Made by a program: the position numbers and the translations under genes. The notes beneath the pieces were generated by a model. That model searched no databases. It was not told the origin of the DNA and worked only from the letters and a program-made list of their open reading frames with translations. A stretch of DNA of 64,000 nucleotides from Microbacterium sp. CBA3102 (GTDB lineage: Bacteria; Actinomycetota; Actinomycetes; Actinomycetales; Microbacteriaceae), in the NCBI RefSeq assembly GCF_007954505.1, contig NZ_CP042412.1, positions 3,822,004-3,886,003 of the forward strand, given 5' to 3'. This document shows, piece after piece, positions 1-10,137 of this stretch (its first letter is position 1; every line of letters begins with the position of its first letter).

Positions 1-1062
1 TGCGACCTCCATCAGACGACGTTGGAATGGCTTCTCGTCATCGGGAATGTCATCCCATGCGGCCATTTCGGGATGGCGGGGAGTGAGCTCGGCATCGGCG
101 GGAATCCACCCTGCGCTCTTGGCCCGTTCATGGACGCGCTCACGGTACGCATCCCACCCGTCGTCGAACTTGCCCTTGTACTTGTCGGCCCAGTCCTTGG
201 TGACGTGATGGGGACCGTGGATCGCTCCGCTCGCCCAATACATCAGGAACGGCTTCTCGGGCGCGAGCGCCTTGTGCGCGCGGAGCCAGCCGATGGCATC
301 ATCGGCGATGTCCTCGCTCAGGTGATAGCCCTCCTCCGGCGTCTTCGGCGGCAGCACGACCGTCGTGTTGCGCACCAAGTTCGGTTCATACTGCGACGCC
401 TCCCCCGCGAGGAAGCCGTAGAAGTACTCGAACCCGTATCCGGTGGGCCACCTGTCGAACGGACCGGCAGCGGTGGTCTCCTCCGCGGGAGTGTTGTGCC
501 ATTTCCCCCACGCCGCGGTGGAGTAGCCGTAGTTGCGAAGCACCTCCGCGACGGTCGCCGTGCTCTTCGGAATGTGGCCGGAGTAGCCGTCCCAGTCGTT
601 CGCCAGCTCGGCGATCTGGCCGTTCCCCACCCGATGGTGGTTTCGCCCTGTCAACAACGCCGCCCTCGTGGGCGAGCACATCGCCGTCGTGTGGAACCTG
701 TTGTAGCCGACTCCCTCGTCACGCAGCCGGTCGAAAGTCGGCGTGCTCACCTCGCCGCCGAGCGACGTCGGCAATGCGGGGCCTGCATCATCGATCAGAA
801 CGATCAGGATGTTCGGCGCGTCCGAGGGAAGATGCGACTCGACAGGCTTCGGGGAATACGTCGATTCCTGCATGATGCGCCCCGCGACGCTTCCCGATGG
901 CGGCGGCGGAAAGGGCAGCACCCTCGCAGGCGGCAACGGTGCCGAACGAATCGGCCGAACTCCTTCGGATCCAGCAACCATCGACTTCTCCGAACTCCCG
1001 CCAGAGACGAAGGTCGGATCGATCCGAGCACCGCGCACTGGATGGCGCTCAAAGTAGCGCAT
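1..1062 (-). CDS. Arylsulfatase, N-terminal part (runs off left edge)
   Basis: Sulfatase-family hydrolase of sulfate esters. The 354 residues in the window read without a stop to base 1; homologues are usually about 750-790 aa, so roughly half is missing. The nucleophile motif CSPTR (Cys converted to formylglycine) is followed by AALLTGRNHHRVGNG, and the metal-binding strand reads NILIVLIDDAG. Further on, EYFYGFLAGE and ASGAIHGPHH are typical of the large arylsulfatase subfamily. I chose ATG 1062, preceded by a purine-rich GAGGGGG; ATG 981 is an alternative. No signal peptide is seen, so a cytoplasmic enzyme is likely. It lies downstream of tRNA-Thr on the same strand, separated by a hairpin. 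Confidence 0.93.
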   Translation of the reverse strand, partial: MRYFERHPVRGARIDPTFVSGGSSEKSMVAGSEGVRPIRSAPLPPARVLPFPPPPSGSVAGRIMQESTYSPKPVESHLPSDAPNILIVLIDDAGPALPTSLGGEVSTPTFDRLRDEGVGYNRFHTTAMCSPTRAALLTGRNHHRVGNGQIAELANDWDGYSGHIPKSTATVAEVLRNYGYSTAAWGKWHNTPAEETTAAGPFDRWPTGYGFEYFYGFLAGEASQYEPNLVRNTTVVLPPKTPEEGYHLSEDIADDAIGWLRAHKALAPEKPFLMYWASGAIHGPHHVTKDWADKYKGKFDDGWDAYRERVHERAKSAGWIPADAELTPRHPEMAAWDDIPDDEKPFQRRLMEVA

Positions 1063-1081
1063 CGCCCCCTCGGCGACAAGA

Positions 1082-1100
1082 CCTCGTCGTGTCGACGAGG
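1082..1100 (-). terminator. Hairpin between tRNA-Thr and the sulfatase gene
   Basis: Perfect 8-bp stem CCTCGTCG/CGACGAGG with a 3-nt loop, followed on the minus strand by TCTTGTC. It probably ends the tRNA transcript, although the T-run is weak. Confidence 0.5.
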
Positions 1101-1134
1101 GGCCTCCCATCGGGGCTTTTCACTGCGTGTGCTG

Positions 1135-1207
1135 AGCCGACTACGGGACTCGAACCCGTAACCCCCGTATTACAAGTACGGTGCGCTACCAATTGCGCCA
1201 AGTCGGC
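1135..1207 (-). tRNA. tRNA-Thr(UGU)
   Basis: The minus strand folds as a cloverleaf: 7-bp acceptor GCCGACT/AGTCGGC, D-arm GGCGCAATTGGTAGCGC, anticodon stem CCGTA/TACGG with loop CTTGTAA (anticodon TGT), T-arm with GGGTTCGAGTCCC, discriminator T. CCA is not encoded. Confidence 0.97.
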
Positions 1208-1247
1208 GGATGCCATCAGCTTAGCGATGACATCGACCCCCTCCGAA

Positions 1248-2186
1248 TCAGGGGGCGGGTGTGGAGGTCGGTGTCGGGGTCGGCGTTTCGCGCGACGCGT
1301 CGCTGGCGACGCTGAGGACGAACTGCGAGAATTCGGCGGGATCGTCCATGGCGCCGACGTAGGCCTCGCCGTTCGCCACGATCATCGGGGTCGCGGTCAG
1401 CACCAGGTCATCGGAACCGGCGAGCGGGCCGTCCAGTGCCCGGGTCGTGGCTTCCTTGGCCCAGCTGACGAAGTCGCCGTCCTCGATGCACGAGCGGACG
1501 GCCTTGCCGTTGTCGACGCCGACGGCGAGAGCAAGATTCGCGAGATCTTCGTCGGAGAGACCATCGCTGCCGACCTCGGGCTGATCGTCGAGCAGCTCGT
1601 GGTTGAACGCGTAGAACTGCTCGGGCGAATGCGTGGCGACGCACGCCGCGGCCGCAGCCGAACGCAGCGAGAACTTGGTGCCGTTCGAGCTCGCGGTGAG
1701 CAGGGCCACCGGGTGGTAGCTGACGGTGACCGCGCCTTCCTTGATCCATCCGGCGAGCTGGCGGGCGTTGGCACGCTCGAACATTCCGGCGTCGGGCGAG
1801 AGGTAGTCGACGTAGACGTGGATGTCGACCTTCTCGGACGCCGTCGGCTCCGGCGTCGGAGATTCGGAAGCGCCCGCGTCGCTCGGCTCGGGCGTGGGGG
1901 TCGTGGGTACCGCAGCGGATCCGGCGAAGGCCTCGACGTCGGTGACGACGACGCCGTCCGATTCCATGCCGGTCGGCGTGAGCCGCGGCTTGGACACCTG
2001 CGACGACACCGCCAGCGTCACCGCCGTGCCGATCGCGCCCACCGCGACCAGCGCCACAGCGCTGATGATGATCCGTCGCATGAGGCGCGCCCGCGACTGC
2101 TGGGCGTGCACTCTCTGAGCCTTCTCCCGCACGACCTCGCGGGAATTGCGTGGCGTGGGGACGTTCGGCGTTTCGTCGCTCGACAT
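1248..2186 (-). CDS. DsbA-family thioredoxin-fold membrane protein lacking CxxC
   Basis: 312 aa. A cytoplasmic basic N-terminus leads to one transmembrane segment (about 38-60), a Thr/Pro-rich linker (95-117) and an extracytoplasmic DsbA/thioredoxin_4-like domain ending in a TPTPTPTS tail. At the place where DsbA relatives carry CPxC (after strand VDIHVYVDY) the sequence reads LSPDAGMF, so the redox cysteine pair is absent. Two other cysteines remain in AAACVATH and VRSCIEDG. The cis-Pro region (TATPMIVANG) is kept. The start has a good ribosome site (AGAGGAACG). It is probably a folding or binding protein rather than a disulfide oxidoreductase; that is inference. Confidence 0.85.
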   Translation of the reverse strand: MSSDETPNVPTPRNSREVVREKAQRVHAQQSRARLMRRIIISAVALVAVGAIGTAVTLAVSSQVSKPRLTPTGMESDGVVVTDVEAFAGSAAVPTTPTPEPSDAGASESPTPEPTASEKVDIHVYVDYLSPDAGMFERANARQLAGWIKEGAVTVSYHPVALLTASSNGTKFSLRSAAAAACVATHSPEQFYAFNHELLDDQPEVGSDGLSDEDLANLALAVGVDNGKAVRSCIEDGDFVSWAKEATTRALDGPLAGSDDLVLTATPMIVANGEAYVGAMDDPAEFSQFVLSVASDASRETPTPTPTSTPAP

Positions 2187-2419
2187 CGTTCCTCTTGTAA
2201 GTCTCCAGGGGGGTCCGGGTTGGCCCCGACCGCCGCTCGGCGACGATCGCCGCAGCGCGCGGCCGAGTTCGATGCTAGCGATTCAGGCTGAGAAATACCC
2301 AGGTACCCCGGTTCGTGCCATACTGATTCCGACCCAGAGTCGGGTCACGGCGGGTTCACTCCGCCGCTTCATCACTACGGATCGTCCGGCACGTACCTGC
2401 CGGTGAAGGAGAAACAACG

Positions 2420-3523
<1,104 letters not shown>

Positions 3524-3534
3524 TCGGATCCACA

Positions 3535-3580
3535 GACGCGGCGCAGGCTGACTTCGGTCGCCTGCGCCGCGTCTCTTTCT
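3535..3580 (+). terminator. Strong intrinsic terminator
   Basis: Perfect 14-bp stem (3535-3548 with 3560-3573, GACGCGGCGCAGGC) with an 11-nt loop, then TCTTTCTG. It ends the ABC ATPase transcript. Confidence 0.92.
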
Positions 3581-3613
3581 GTCTCCGTCGTCACCCCGCG
3601 TTCAGGGAGCACC

Positions 3614-4918
3614 ATGCACGATTCACTGCGGATCACCGCGAGCAAGATCGATCCGGGTCTCCTGGCCCTCCCCTGGTCCACCACGCTCGCGAAGTGGCCC
3701 TCGGAGTACATCGTGTCGCTCCCGAAGGGTCTTTCCCGCCATCTCGTGCGCTTCGCCGACCTCTCCGGCCGCGTCATCGCGGTGAAGGAGACCACGGCCG
3801 AGATGGCCCAACGCGAATACGAGATGCTGGGCAACCTCGCTCGGCTCGATGTCCCCTGCGTCGACCGCGTCGCCGTGATCGCCGGACGTACGGATGCCGA
3901 CGGGGAGCCGCTGCCGGCAGCCCTCGTGACAGCGCATCTGCGCTTCTCCATGCCCTATCGCGCGCTGTTCACCCGCGTCCTCCGTCCGGATACGGCCACC
4001 CGGCTCGTGGACGCCTTGGCGCTCCTCCTGGTGCGCCTGCACAACGTCGGCTTCTACTGGGGCGATGTCTCCCTGTCGAACACGCTGTTCCGTCGCGACG
4101 CCGGAGCCTTCGCGGCGTATCTGGTCGACGCCGAGACCGGGGAACTGCACGAGGAGGGGCTGACCGACGGCCAACGTGCCTACGACCTCGACCTCGCCCG
4201 CACGAACATCGCCGGGGAGATCATGGACCTCGCCGCCGGGGGCCGCCTGGAGCACGGTGTGGATGCCATCGCGATCGCCGACGGCATCGTGTCCTCGTAT
4301 CGGTCCCTGTGGGCGGAGCTGACCGCCCAGGAGTCGTTCTCGGCCGCAGAGACGTGGCGCATCACGGAACGCGTCGAGCGGCTCAACGCTCTGGGCTTCG
4401 ACATCGACGAGATGTCCATGTCGACGACGGCGGATGGCACGGTCGTCGAGATCCAACCGAAGGTGGTGGACGCCGGTCACCATCAGCGCCGCCTGATCCG
4501 CCTGACGGGGCTCGACGTCGAAGAGAACCAGGCCCGGCGCCTGCTCAACGACCTCGACGAGTTCCGCGCCCGTTCGACGAAGCAGTGGTCCGACGAGGAG
4601 ATGTACGCGCACGAGTGGCTCACGCGGGTCTTCGAGCCCGTCGTCCGCGCGATCCCGTACGAACTGCGCGCCAAACTCGAGCCCGCGGAGGTGTTCCACC
4701 AGGTACTGGAGCACCGGTGGTACCTGTCACAGGCGCAGGGGCGTTCCGTGCCCCTCGCGGAGGTCCTGACGAGCTACATCAACGAGGTGTTGCGCCACCG
4801 CCGTGACGAGGCCACCATCATGGGTCCACCCACCGAGACGATGAGCCTGCCCGTCATCACCGGGGTGACTCCCGTCACCGACGACGACGAGGACATCGAC
4901 TGGCGGGACCTGGTCTGA
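3614..4918 (+). CDS. DUF4032 protein with a lipopolysaccharide-kinase-like fold
   Basis: 434 aa, soluble. The first half resembles the Kdo/WaaP kinase-like fold: an invariant-type Lys in RVIAVKETT, a catalytic-loop-like LHNVGFYWGDVSLSNTLF (Asp and Asn positioned as in HxD..N loops), and a metal-binding-like AYLVDAETGE. The second half is the DUF4032 helical domain. The family is conserved in actinobacteria, often near sugar ABC ATPases as here, but its substrate is unknown. The C-terminus is acidic (TDDDEDIDW). The terminator after the preceding gene implies its own promoter. Confidence 0.85.
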   Translation: MHDSLRITASKIDPGLLALPWSTTLAKWPSEYIVSLPKGLSRHLVRFADLSGRVIAVKETTAEMAQREYEMLGNLARLDVPCVDRVAVIAGRTDADGEPLPAALVTAHLRFSMPYRALFTRVLRPDTATRLVDALALLLVRLHNVGFYWGDVSLSNTLFRRDAGAFAAYLVDAETGELHEEGLTDGQRAYDLDLARTNIAGEIMDLAAGGRLEHGVDAIAIADGIVSSYRSLWAELTAQESFSAAETWRITERVERLNALGFDIDEMSMSTTADGTVVEIQPKVVDAGHHQRRLIRLTGLDVEENQARRLLNDLDEFRARSTKQWSDEEMYAHEWLTRVFEPVVRAIPYELRAKLEPAEVFHQVLEHRWYLSQAQGRSVPLAEVLTSYINEVLRHRRDEATIMGPPTETMSLPVITGVTPVTDDDEDIDWRDLV

Positions 4919-4939
4919 GCGGCGGACCTGGTCTGAGCG
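4906..4939. repeat. 18-bp tandem duplication across a stop codon
   Basis: GGACCTGGTCTGAGCG occurs at 4906-4921 and again at 4924-4939. The duplicated unit contains the last codons and TGA stop of the DUF4032 gene, so the second copy is non-coding. Confidence 0.9.
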
Positions 4940-4940
4940 C

Positions 4941-4999
4941 CGAAACCCCTCTTCATCGTCGATACCTCCGGTGAACGGTGCCGGAGCCCGGGGGTTTCG
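4941..4999. repeat. Nested inverted repeat between convergent genes
   Basis: Outer arms CGAAACCCC (4941-4949) and GGGGTTTCG (4991-4999) enclose an inner stem CTCCGG/CCGGAG (4966-4971, 4981-4986). It lies between convergent genes and may terminate both, though no T-run follows. Confidence 0.7.
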
Positions 5000-5053
5000 A
5001 CACGGCAGGGGGGCGTCGACCGCCCGAGACGTGGTCGCGCCCGATACGCGCGG

Positions 5054-5695
5054 TCAGTAGCCGACCGTGAAGCGCTCGCGGTGGTGATTCCCCTGTTCGA
5101 TCTCGTCGACCACGGCCATCGCGAAGTCCGCACCGGAGATGAACGACTTCCCCTCGGCATCGCGGACGATCACGTCACCGCCGTCGCGGTAGTGTCCGGT
5201 GCGCTCACCATCGGCCCAGGGACCGAAGACCTCTGCGGGGTGGATGAAGAACCAGTCGAGATCCTCATCCGTGCTCTCCAGGAGCGCGAGGGAATCGATG
5301 CCGACCTGCGCTTCGTGCTTGTACTCCTCGGGGAAGTCCTGATCGAACAGACGCGGTCCGCCCGGAGCGACGAGGCTGCCACCTGCTCCTCCGACCACAC
5401 CGAGACGCGTCGGCGTACCGGCGAGCTGAGAGACGACATTGGTCAACGCCTCCAACGCCCGATCGGCCATGTCCCCGCGCGGTGAGAGCGCCGAGACGAC
5501 GGCGTCCGCACCGACGAAGGCGTCCGCGAGCGACGCCGGCTCCAGCGCCGAGCCCTGCACGTAGGCTGCGCCCGCTACCGGATCAGTCGCCTCCGAGCGC
5601 GAGATCGCGATCACGGCATGTCCTCGACTCACCGCCTCGGCGACGATATGACGACCGGCGTACCCGGTTCCTCCGAGGACGATGATGCGAGCCAT
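5054..5695 (-). CDS. NAD(P)-binding atypical short-chain dehydrogenase (YwnB-like)
   Basis: 213 aa. The N-terminal Rossmann fold has IIVLGGTGYAGRHI (GxxGxxG), and the body fits the COG2910 NADH-flavin reductase-like family of NAD(P)H-binding proteins. It lacks the YxxxK pair of classical short-chain dehydrogenases. Substrate unknown. It lies 25 bp downstream of rlmB on the same strand and may be the last gene of that operon. Confidence 0.85.
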   Translation of the reverse strand: MARIIVLGGTGYAGRHIVAEAVSRGHAVIAISRSEATDPVAGAAYVQGSALEPASLADAFVGADAVVSALSPRGDMADRALEALTNVVSQLAGTPTRLGVVGGAGGSLVAPGGPRLFDQDFPEEYKHEAQVGIDSLALLESTDEDLDWFFIHPAEVFGPWADGERTGHYRDGGDVIVRDAEGKSFISGADFAMAVVDEIEQGNHHRERFTVGY

Positions 5696-5720
5696 GGTGG
5701 ACCTCTCTCTGGGCGTGCGG

Positions 5721-6734
5721 CTAGGACTGCTTCGCGGCGCGGACCGTCGCCACCTGATACAGCGCGACCGACGTCGCGATACCGGCGTTCAGCGACTCCG
5801 TCGCGGCGGAGATCGGGATCGAGACGATCTGGTCGCACGTCTCGGTGACGAGCCGCGACAGCCCCTTGCCCTCCGAACCCACGACGATCACCACGGGACG
5901 ATCGGCGAGCTGCAGGTCGGGAAGCGACACATCGCCGCCACCGTCGAGTCCGAGCACGAACACGCCCTGCTTCTTGAACTCCTTGAGCTGCGTCGTGAGG
6001 TTCGTCGCGAGTGCCACCGGGATCCTCGCAGCGGCGCCCGCACTGGTCTTCCAGGCCGCGGAGTTCACCCCGGCGGAACGGCGCTGCGGCAGGATGATGC
6101 CGTGACCTCCGAAAGCGGCAGCGGATCGGATGATCGCTCCGAGGTTGCGGGGATCGGTGACACCGTCCAGCGCCACGAACAGCGGCACCTCGCCCTGGTC
6201 GATGACCTTCTCGAGGAGGTCCTGCGGGTGGGCGTACTCGTACGGGGGCACCTTGAGCGCGACGCCCTGGTGCACGCCGTCGAAGCCGGCCATGCGGTCG
6301 AGCTCCTGCCGGGTGACCTCCATCACGGGGATTCCGCGATGGGTCGCGATCGACAGCATCTCCTTGACGCGGTCGTCCATCTCCACGCGCTGCGCGATGT
6401 AGAAGGCCGCCGCGGGGATCTTCGCGCGCAGCGCCTCGAGCACCGAGTTGCGCCCGGTGACCGTCTCGGTGTCGGTGGTGTTGTCCTTCGCCCTCGCGGA
6501 GCGGTTGGGATTGCCGCCCGAGGTCTGGCGCTGTCCACCGGGCTTGCCCTTGCCCCCGGAGGCGGCATAGCGCTCAGCTGCTGCCTTGCGCTTGCCCGCG
6601 GGGTGCCAGGCGCGGTCCTCCGCCTTCGGGGTCGGACCGCGGCCCTCGAGTGCCTTGCGCCCGAGTCCGCCCGTGCCCTTGGTCGGGCCCTTCTTCTTAC
6701 CGTTGCTCGCGCCGGGGCGCTGTGGCTTAGCCAT
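5721..6734 (-). CDS. rlmB: 23S rRNA 2'-O-methyltransferase, RlmB/TrmH family
   Basis: 337 aa. A basic, low-complexity N-terminal extension (about 1-85, Lys/Gly/Arg-rich) is typical of actinobacterial RlmB. It is followed by the substrate-binding domain (TGRNSVLEALRA) and the SPOUT domain with motif 1 VTDPRNLGAIIRS, motif 2 VVGSEGKGLSRL and motif 3 IPISAATESLNAGIATS, the knotted SAM site. It methylates the G2251 ribose in the peptidyl-transferase loop in characterised members. Its ATG lies inside the 3' end of cysS (8-bp overlap), indicating translational coupling. Confidence 0.95.
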   Translation of the reverse strand: MAKPQRPGASNGKKKGPTKGTGGLGRKALEGRGPTPKAEDRAWHPAGKRKAAAERYAASGGKGKPGGQRQTSGGNPNRSARAKDNTTDTETVTGRNSVLEALRAKIPAAAFYIAQRVEMDDRVKEMLSIATHRGIPVMEVTRQELDRMAGFDGVHQGVALKVPPYEYAHPQDLLEKVIDQGEVPLFVALDGVTDPRNLGAIIRSAAAFGGHGIILPQRRSAGVNSAAWKTSAGAAARIPVALATNLTTQLKEFKKQGVFVLGLDGGGDVSLPDLQLADRPVVIVVGSEGKGLSRLVTETCDQIVSIPISAATESLNAGIATSVALYQVATVRAAKQS

Positions 6735-8133
6735 CGATACTCCAATGAGTTCCGGCCGGAGTGTCCTCCAGCGTGATTCCTGCGGCGGCGATCGCGTCTC
6801 GGATGCGATCCGCCGCCGCCCAGTCCTTGTCAGCGCGAGCCTGCGCGCGCTGGGTGATCATCGTCTGGACGAGGGCGTCCAGAGTGCGGTGCTCGGCGAG
6901 GTCTGCCCCACCGGACGGGAGTTCGTCGAATCCGAGGAGGCGGACCATCGCGTCCACCTGGACGAAAGCGGTCCAGGCCTCCTCCTTCGACCCGGCGTCG
7001 AGTGCCGAGTTGCCGCGGCGCACGGTGTCGTGCAGCACGGCCAGCGCCTGAGGGACCCCCAGGTCGTCGTCCATCGCGTCCGCGAACGCATCCGGAACAG
7101 CAGCATCGCCCTCAGCGTCATCCGTCATGCCGGGAACGGCGCGGCGGACGCGAGCGGCGAAAGTGTCGATGCGCGCCAACGCGGCCTCGGCCTCCGCCCA
7201 GGACGATTCGCTGAGGTCGAGGCTCGATCGGTAGTGCGCGGCGGCGAGCGCATAGCGCACCACCCGAGGGTCATGCGCCGACAGCACGTCCGCCGCCAAG
7301 GTGAAGTTGCCCAGCGACTTGGACATCTTCTGCCCGGCCACGGTCACGAGTCCGTTGTGCACCCAGTAGCGGGCGAAACCGTCGCCCGCCGCCGTCGACT
7401 GCGCGAGCTCGTTCTCGTGATGAGGGAATCGCAGGTCGAGCCCGCCGCCGTGGATGTCGAACTCCGCGCCGAGGTAGCGCTTCGCCATGGCGGAGCACTC
7501 GATGTGCCACCCGGGACGACCGGCGCCCCACGGCGAGGTCCACGTCGCGTCCGCCGGTTCCTCCGGCTTGGCGCCTTTCCAGAGCGCGAAGTCCTGCGGG
7601 TTCCGCTTGCCTCGGGGGTCGGCGTCCTCCGCGGGCTCCATGGCGTCGATGGACTGATGCGTGAGAGAGCCGTACTCCGGCCAGGAGCGCACGTCGAAGT
7701 ACACGTCTCCCGAGTCGTCGGGGGCCGGGTAGGCGTGTCCGCGGGTGATCAGACCAGCGATCAGTTCCTGCATCTGAGGAACGGATGCCGTGGCGCGAGG
7801 CTCGTAGGTCGGAGGAAGGATGCCGACACCGGCATACGCGGCCGTGAACTCCTGCTCCATGCGGTAGGCCAGTGCCCACCAGGGCTCCGCATCCGTCGCA
7901 TTGGCGAGCACCTTGTCGTCGATGTCGGTGACGTTGCGCACGAAGGTGACCCGACCATAGCGGTGGGCCAACCAGCGACGCAGCAGATCGAAGCTCAGGG
8001 CCGCTCGGACGTGCCCGATGTGGGGTCCGGATTGCACCGTGGGTCCGCACACGTACATCGTGATGTTCTCGGGATCGAGAGGCACGAAGTCGCGCAACAC
8101 CGCAGCGCGGGTGTCGTAGAGGCGGAGAGTCAC
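6727..8133 (-). CDS. cysS: Cysteinyl-tRNA synthetase
   Basis: 468 aa, class I synthetase charging tRNA-Cys. Zn ligands begin in MYVCGPTVQ, the HIGH box is IGHV (GPHIGHVRAAL), further ligands are in WHIECSAMAKRYLG and HHENE, and the KMSKS loop is KMSKSLGNF. The C-terminal helical anticodon-binding part is complete (LEDTPAGTHW). Start is GTG 8133. The cysS-rlmB pair downstream of ispDF is a common actinobacterial arrangement. Confidence 0.97.
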   Translation of the reverse strand: MTLRLYDTRAAVLRDFVPLDPENITMYVCGPTVQSGPHIGHVRAALSFDLLRRWLAHRYGRVTFVRNVTDIDDKVLANATDAEPWWALAYRMEQEFTAAYAGVGILPPTYEPRATASVPQMQELIAGLITRGHAYPAPDDSGDVYFDVRSWPEYGSLTHQSIDAMEPAEDADPRGKRNPQDFALWKGAKPEEPADATWTSPWGAGRPGWHIECSAMAKRYLGAEFDIHGGGLDLRFPHHENELAQSTAAGDGFARYWVHNGLVTVAGQKMSKSLGNFTLAADVLSAHDPRVVRYALAAAHYRSSLDLSESSWAEAEAALARIDTFAARVRRAVPGMTDDAEGDAAVPDAFADAMDDDLGVPQALAVLHDTVRRGNSALDAGSKEEAWTAFVQVDAMVRLLGFDELPSGGADLAEHRTLDALVQTMITQRAQARADKDWAAADRIRDAIAAAGITLEDTPAGTHWSIDG

Positions 8134-8218
8134 CGCTCAAGCCTACTCGGCGACTGCTGAGCGACCGCCCCGCGATGACGATTCATGCGGCGTGTGATGT
8201 TCTGAGCGTGGTGGACCG

Positions 8219-9448
8219 TCACCCGTCGCGCGGATCGACGGCCACCACGACCGCGACCGCCGTCACCGCAATGCCCTCGCCCCGCCCGGGAAAACCCAGC
8301 CGGTCGGTCGTGGTCGCCGTGACGGACACGGGAGCGCCCAGCACGGAGGACAAGACACCTTCCGCCTCGCGGCGACGCACGCTGAAGCGCGGCCGGTTCC
8401 CCTGCAGCTGCACGGAGACGTTGCCGATCTCGAAGCCCGCGTCTGCCAGCAGCTCACGGGTGCGCGCGAGGAAGACCTCCGCATGTGCGCCCGCGTACTC
8501 CGGGTGCGAGGTGCCGAAGTGCTCGCCGATGTCCCCGAGGCCGGCGGCGCCGAGGAGAGCATCGACGATCGCGTGTGCGACCGCATCCCCGTCGGAGTGT
8601 CCGGAGAGGGGCTGCTCCCCCGGCCATTCCACGCCGGCGAGCCAGAGGTTCCCCTCGCCGCCGAACGCATGCACATCGGTGCCGATGCCGATTCGAGGGA
8701 TGACGGGACGAGTGATCGGCGCCTCCTGCGGTGCGTGCGCCGGCGGTGCAGACGCACCGAGCAGGTGCCGGGCGCGCTCGAGGTCATCGGGGGTGGTGAT
8801 CTTGAACGCTCGAGCGGAACCGTCGATGTGCCGCACCGTGTTCCCGGCCGCGGCGAACAACGCCGCGTCGTCGGTGTACTCGACCCCCGCGGAGACGGCT
8901 GCCGCGTAGGCCGCTTCGAGCGCAGCGCGGGGAAAGCCCTGCGGCGTCTGCGCCGCAGCGAGCTCGGAACGGTCTACCGCGGCCACCACGGCACCTTCCG
9001 CCACCTTCTTGAGCGTGTCGACCACGGGGAGCGCGGGCACGACTCCTTCCTGCGCGGTGACGGCACGCGCGACCGCATCGATCTGGGAGGGCGGCGTGAG
9101 GGCGCGGGCCGCGTCGTGCACGAGCACGGTCTTCACGTCCCCCCAGAGAGCGTCGAGCCCCGCGGCGACGGACTGCTGCCGCGTCGCGCCGCCCGTCACG
9201 ACGCGACCGAGGTCTCGCCGGTCTCCTGCGGCGGCTTCGAGTTCCGCCAACGCGTCGCCCTCGTGGCCGGCAGGTGCGACGACGATCACCTGCGCAGGCA
9301 GGGCTGCGAACACGCCGTCCAGGGCATGCCGGAGGATCGAATGCGCGTCGATCCCCACGAGAGCCTTCGGCGCCCCCGCCTCCAGCCGAGTGCCGGAGCC
9401 GGCGGCGACGACGATGATCGCGATGTCGGGGACAGGAAGCAGGGTCAC
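8219..9448 (-). CDS. ispDF: Bifunctional IspD-IspF isoprenoid enzyme
   Basis: 409-aa fusion of the MEP pathway. Residues 1-about 230 are IspD (CDP-methylerythritol synthesis) with AAGSGTRLEAGAPKA, VLVHDAARA and AQTPQGFPR. Residues about 248-409 are IspF (cyclodiphosphate synthase) with the Zn-binding GTDVHAF, SGHSDGDAVAHAI and TTTDRLGFPGRGEGIA. Both active sites look complete. The start is GTG 9448. It sits between carD and cysS on the same strand; the carD-ispD/F order is conserved in actinobacteria. Confidence 0.97.
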   Translation of the reverse strand: MTLLPVPDIAIIVVAAGSGTRLEAGAPKALVGIDAHSILRHALDGVFAALPAQVIVVAPAGHEGDALAELEAAAGDRRDLGRVVTGGATRQQSVAAGLDALWGDVKTVLVHDAARALTPPSQIDAVARAVTAQEGVVPALPVVDTLKKVAEGAVVAAVDRSELAAAQTPQGFPRAALEAAYAAAVSAGVEYTDDAALFAAAGNTVRHIDGSARAFKITTPDDLERARHLLGASAPPAHAPQEAPITRPVIPRIGIGTDVHAFGGEGNLWLAGVEWPGEQPLSGHSDGDAVAHAIVDALLGAAGLGDIGEHFGTSHPEYAGAHAEVFLARTRELLADAGFEIGNVSVQLQGNRPRFSVRRREAEGVLSSVLGAPVSVTATTTDRLGFPGRGEGIAVTAVAVVVAVDPRDG

Positions 9449-9519
9449 CCTCTCACGCTACCGCGTGGCAGGGACGACGAAGGGGCGGATGCCGCAGCAT
9501 CCGCCCCTTCGTCGAGAAC

Positions 9520-10002
9520 TCAGGAAGCGAGGACCTCGTCGAGCAGTGCGCCCGCCTTGTCCTCGTCGGTCTTCTCCGCGAGCGCGAGCTCGGAGATGAG
9601 GATCTGACGAGCCTTCGCCAGCATCCGCTTCTCGCCCGCCGACAACCCGCGGTCCTGATCGCGACGCCACAGGTCGCGGACGACCTCGCTCACCTTGATG
9701 ACATCGCCGGAGGCGAGCTTCTCGAGGTTCGCCTTGTACCGGCGGGACCAGTTCGTGGGCTCCTCCGTGAAGGGTGCGCGCAGCACCTCGAACACGTGGT
9801 CGAGGCCCTCTTTCCCGATCACATCGCGAACGCCGACCAGGTCGACATTCTCAGCAGGAACCTCGATGATGAGATCGCCCTGGGTGACGTTGAGCTTCAG
9901 ATATTTCTTCGCCTCACCCTTGATGATGCGCTCCTTGACCTCGATGATGGTCGCAGCGCCATGGTGGGGATAGACGACGGTTTCGCCAACCTCAAAAAGC
10001 AT
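9520..10002 (-). CDS. carD: CarD-family RNA polymerase-binding regulator
   Basis: 160 aa. CarD stabilises RNA polymerase open complexes, notably at rRNA promoters. The N-terminal RNA-polymerase-interacting domain begins MLFEVGETVVYPHHGAA, and the C-terminal helical DNA-binding domain contains SRRYKANLEKLASGD and the conserved Trp (DLWRRDQDRGLS). I chose ATG 10002 rather than 10038: it gives the usual family length and has AAAGGA about 9 nt upstream. Confidence 0.96.
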   Translation of the reverse strand: MLFEVGETVVYPHHGAATIIEVKERIIKGEAKKYLKLNVTQGDLIIEVPAENVDLVGVRDVIGKEGLDHVFEVLRAPFTEEPTNWSRRYKANLEKLASGDVIKVSEVVRDLWRRDQDRGLSAGEKRMLAKARQILISELALAEKTDEDKAGALLDEVLAS

Positions 10003-10137
10003 AAAAACGTGTCCTTTCGGCAACCTCAAGGATACCACAGGGCAGATGCGCTAAGGTTCGCGCCCCAGGGCCGCAGAGTCGCTCACGACTTACCCATAGA
10101 ATGGATGCGGATATCCCGCCGGACCTCAGGAGGACCC

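Noticed and set aside
22..1161. Long plus-strand open frame over the sulfatase gene
   Set aside because: The minus strand encodes a clear arylsulfatase with CSPTR; the plus frame is low-complexity Arg/Gly/Val and has no family features.
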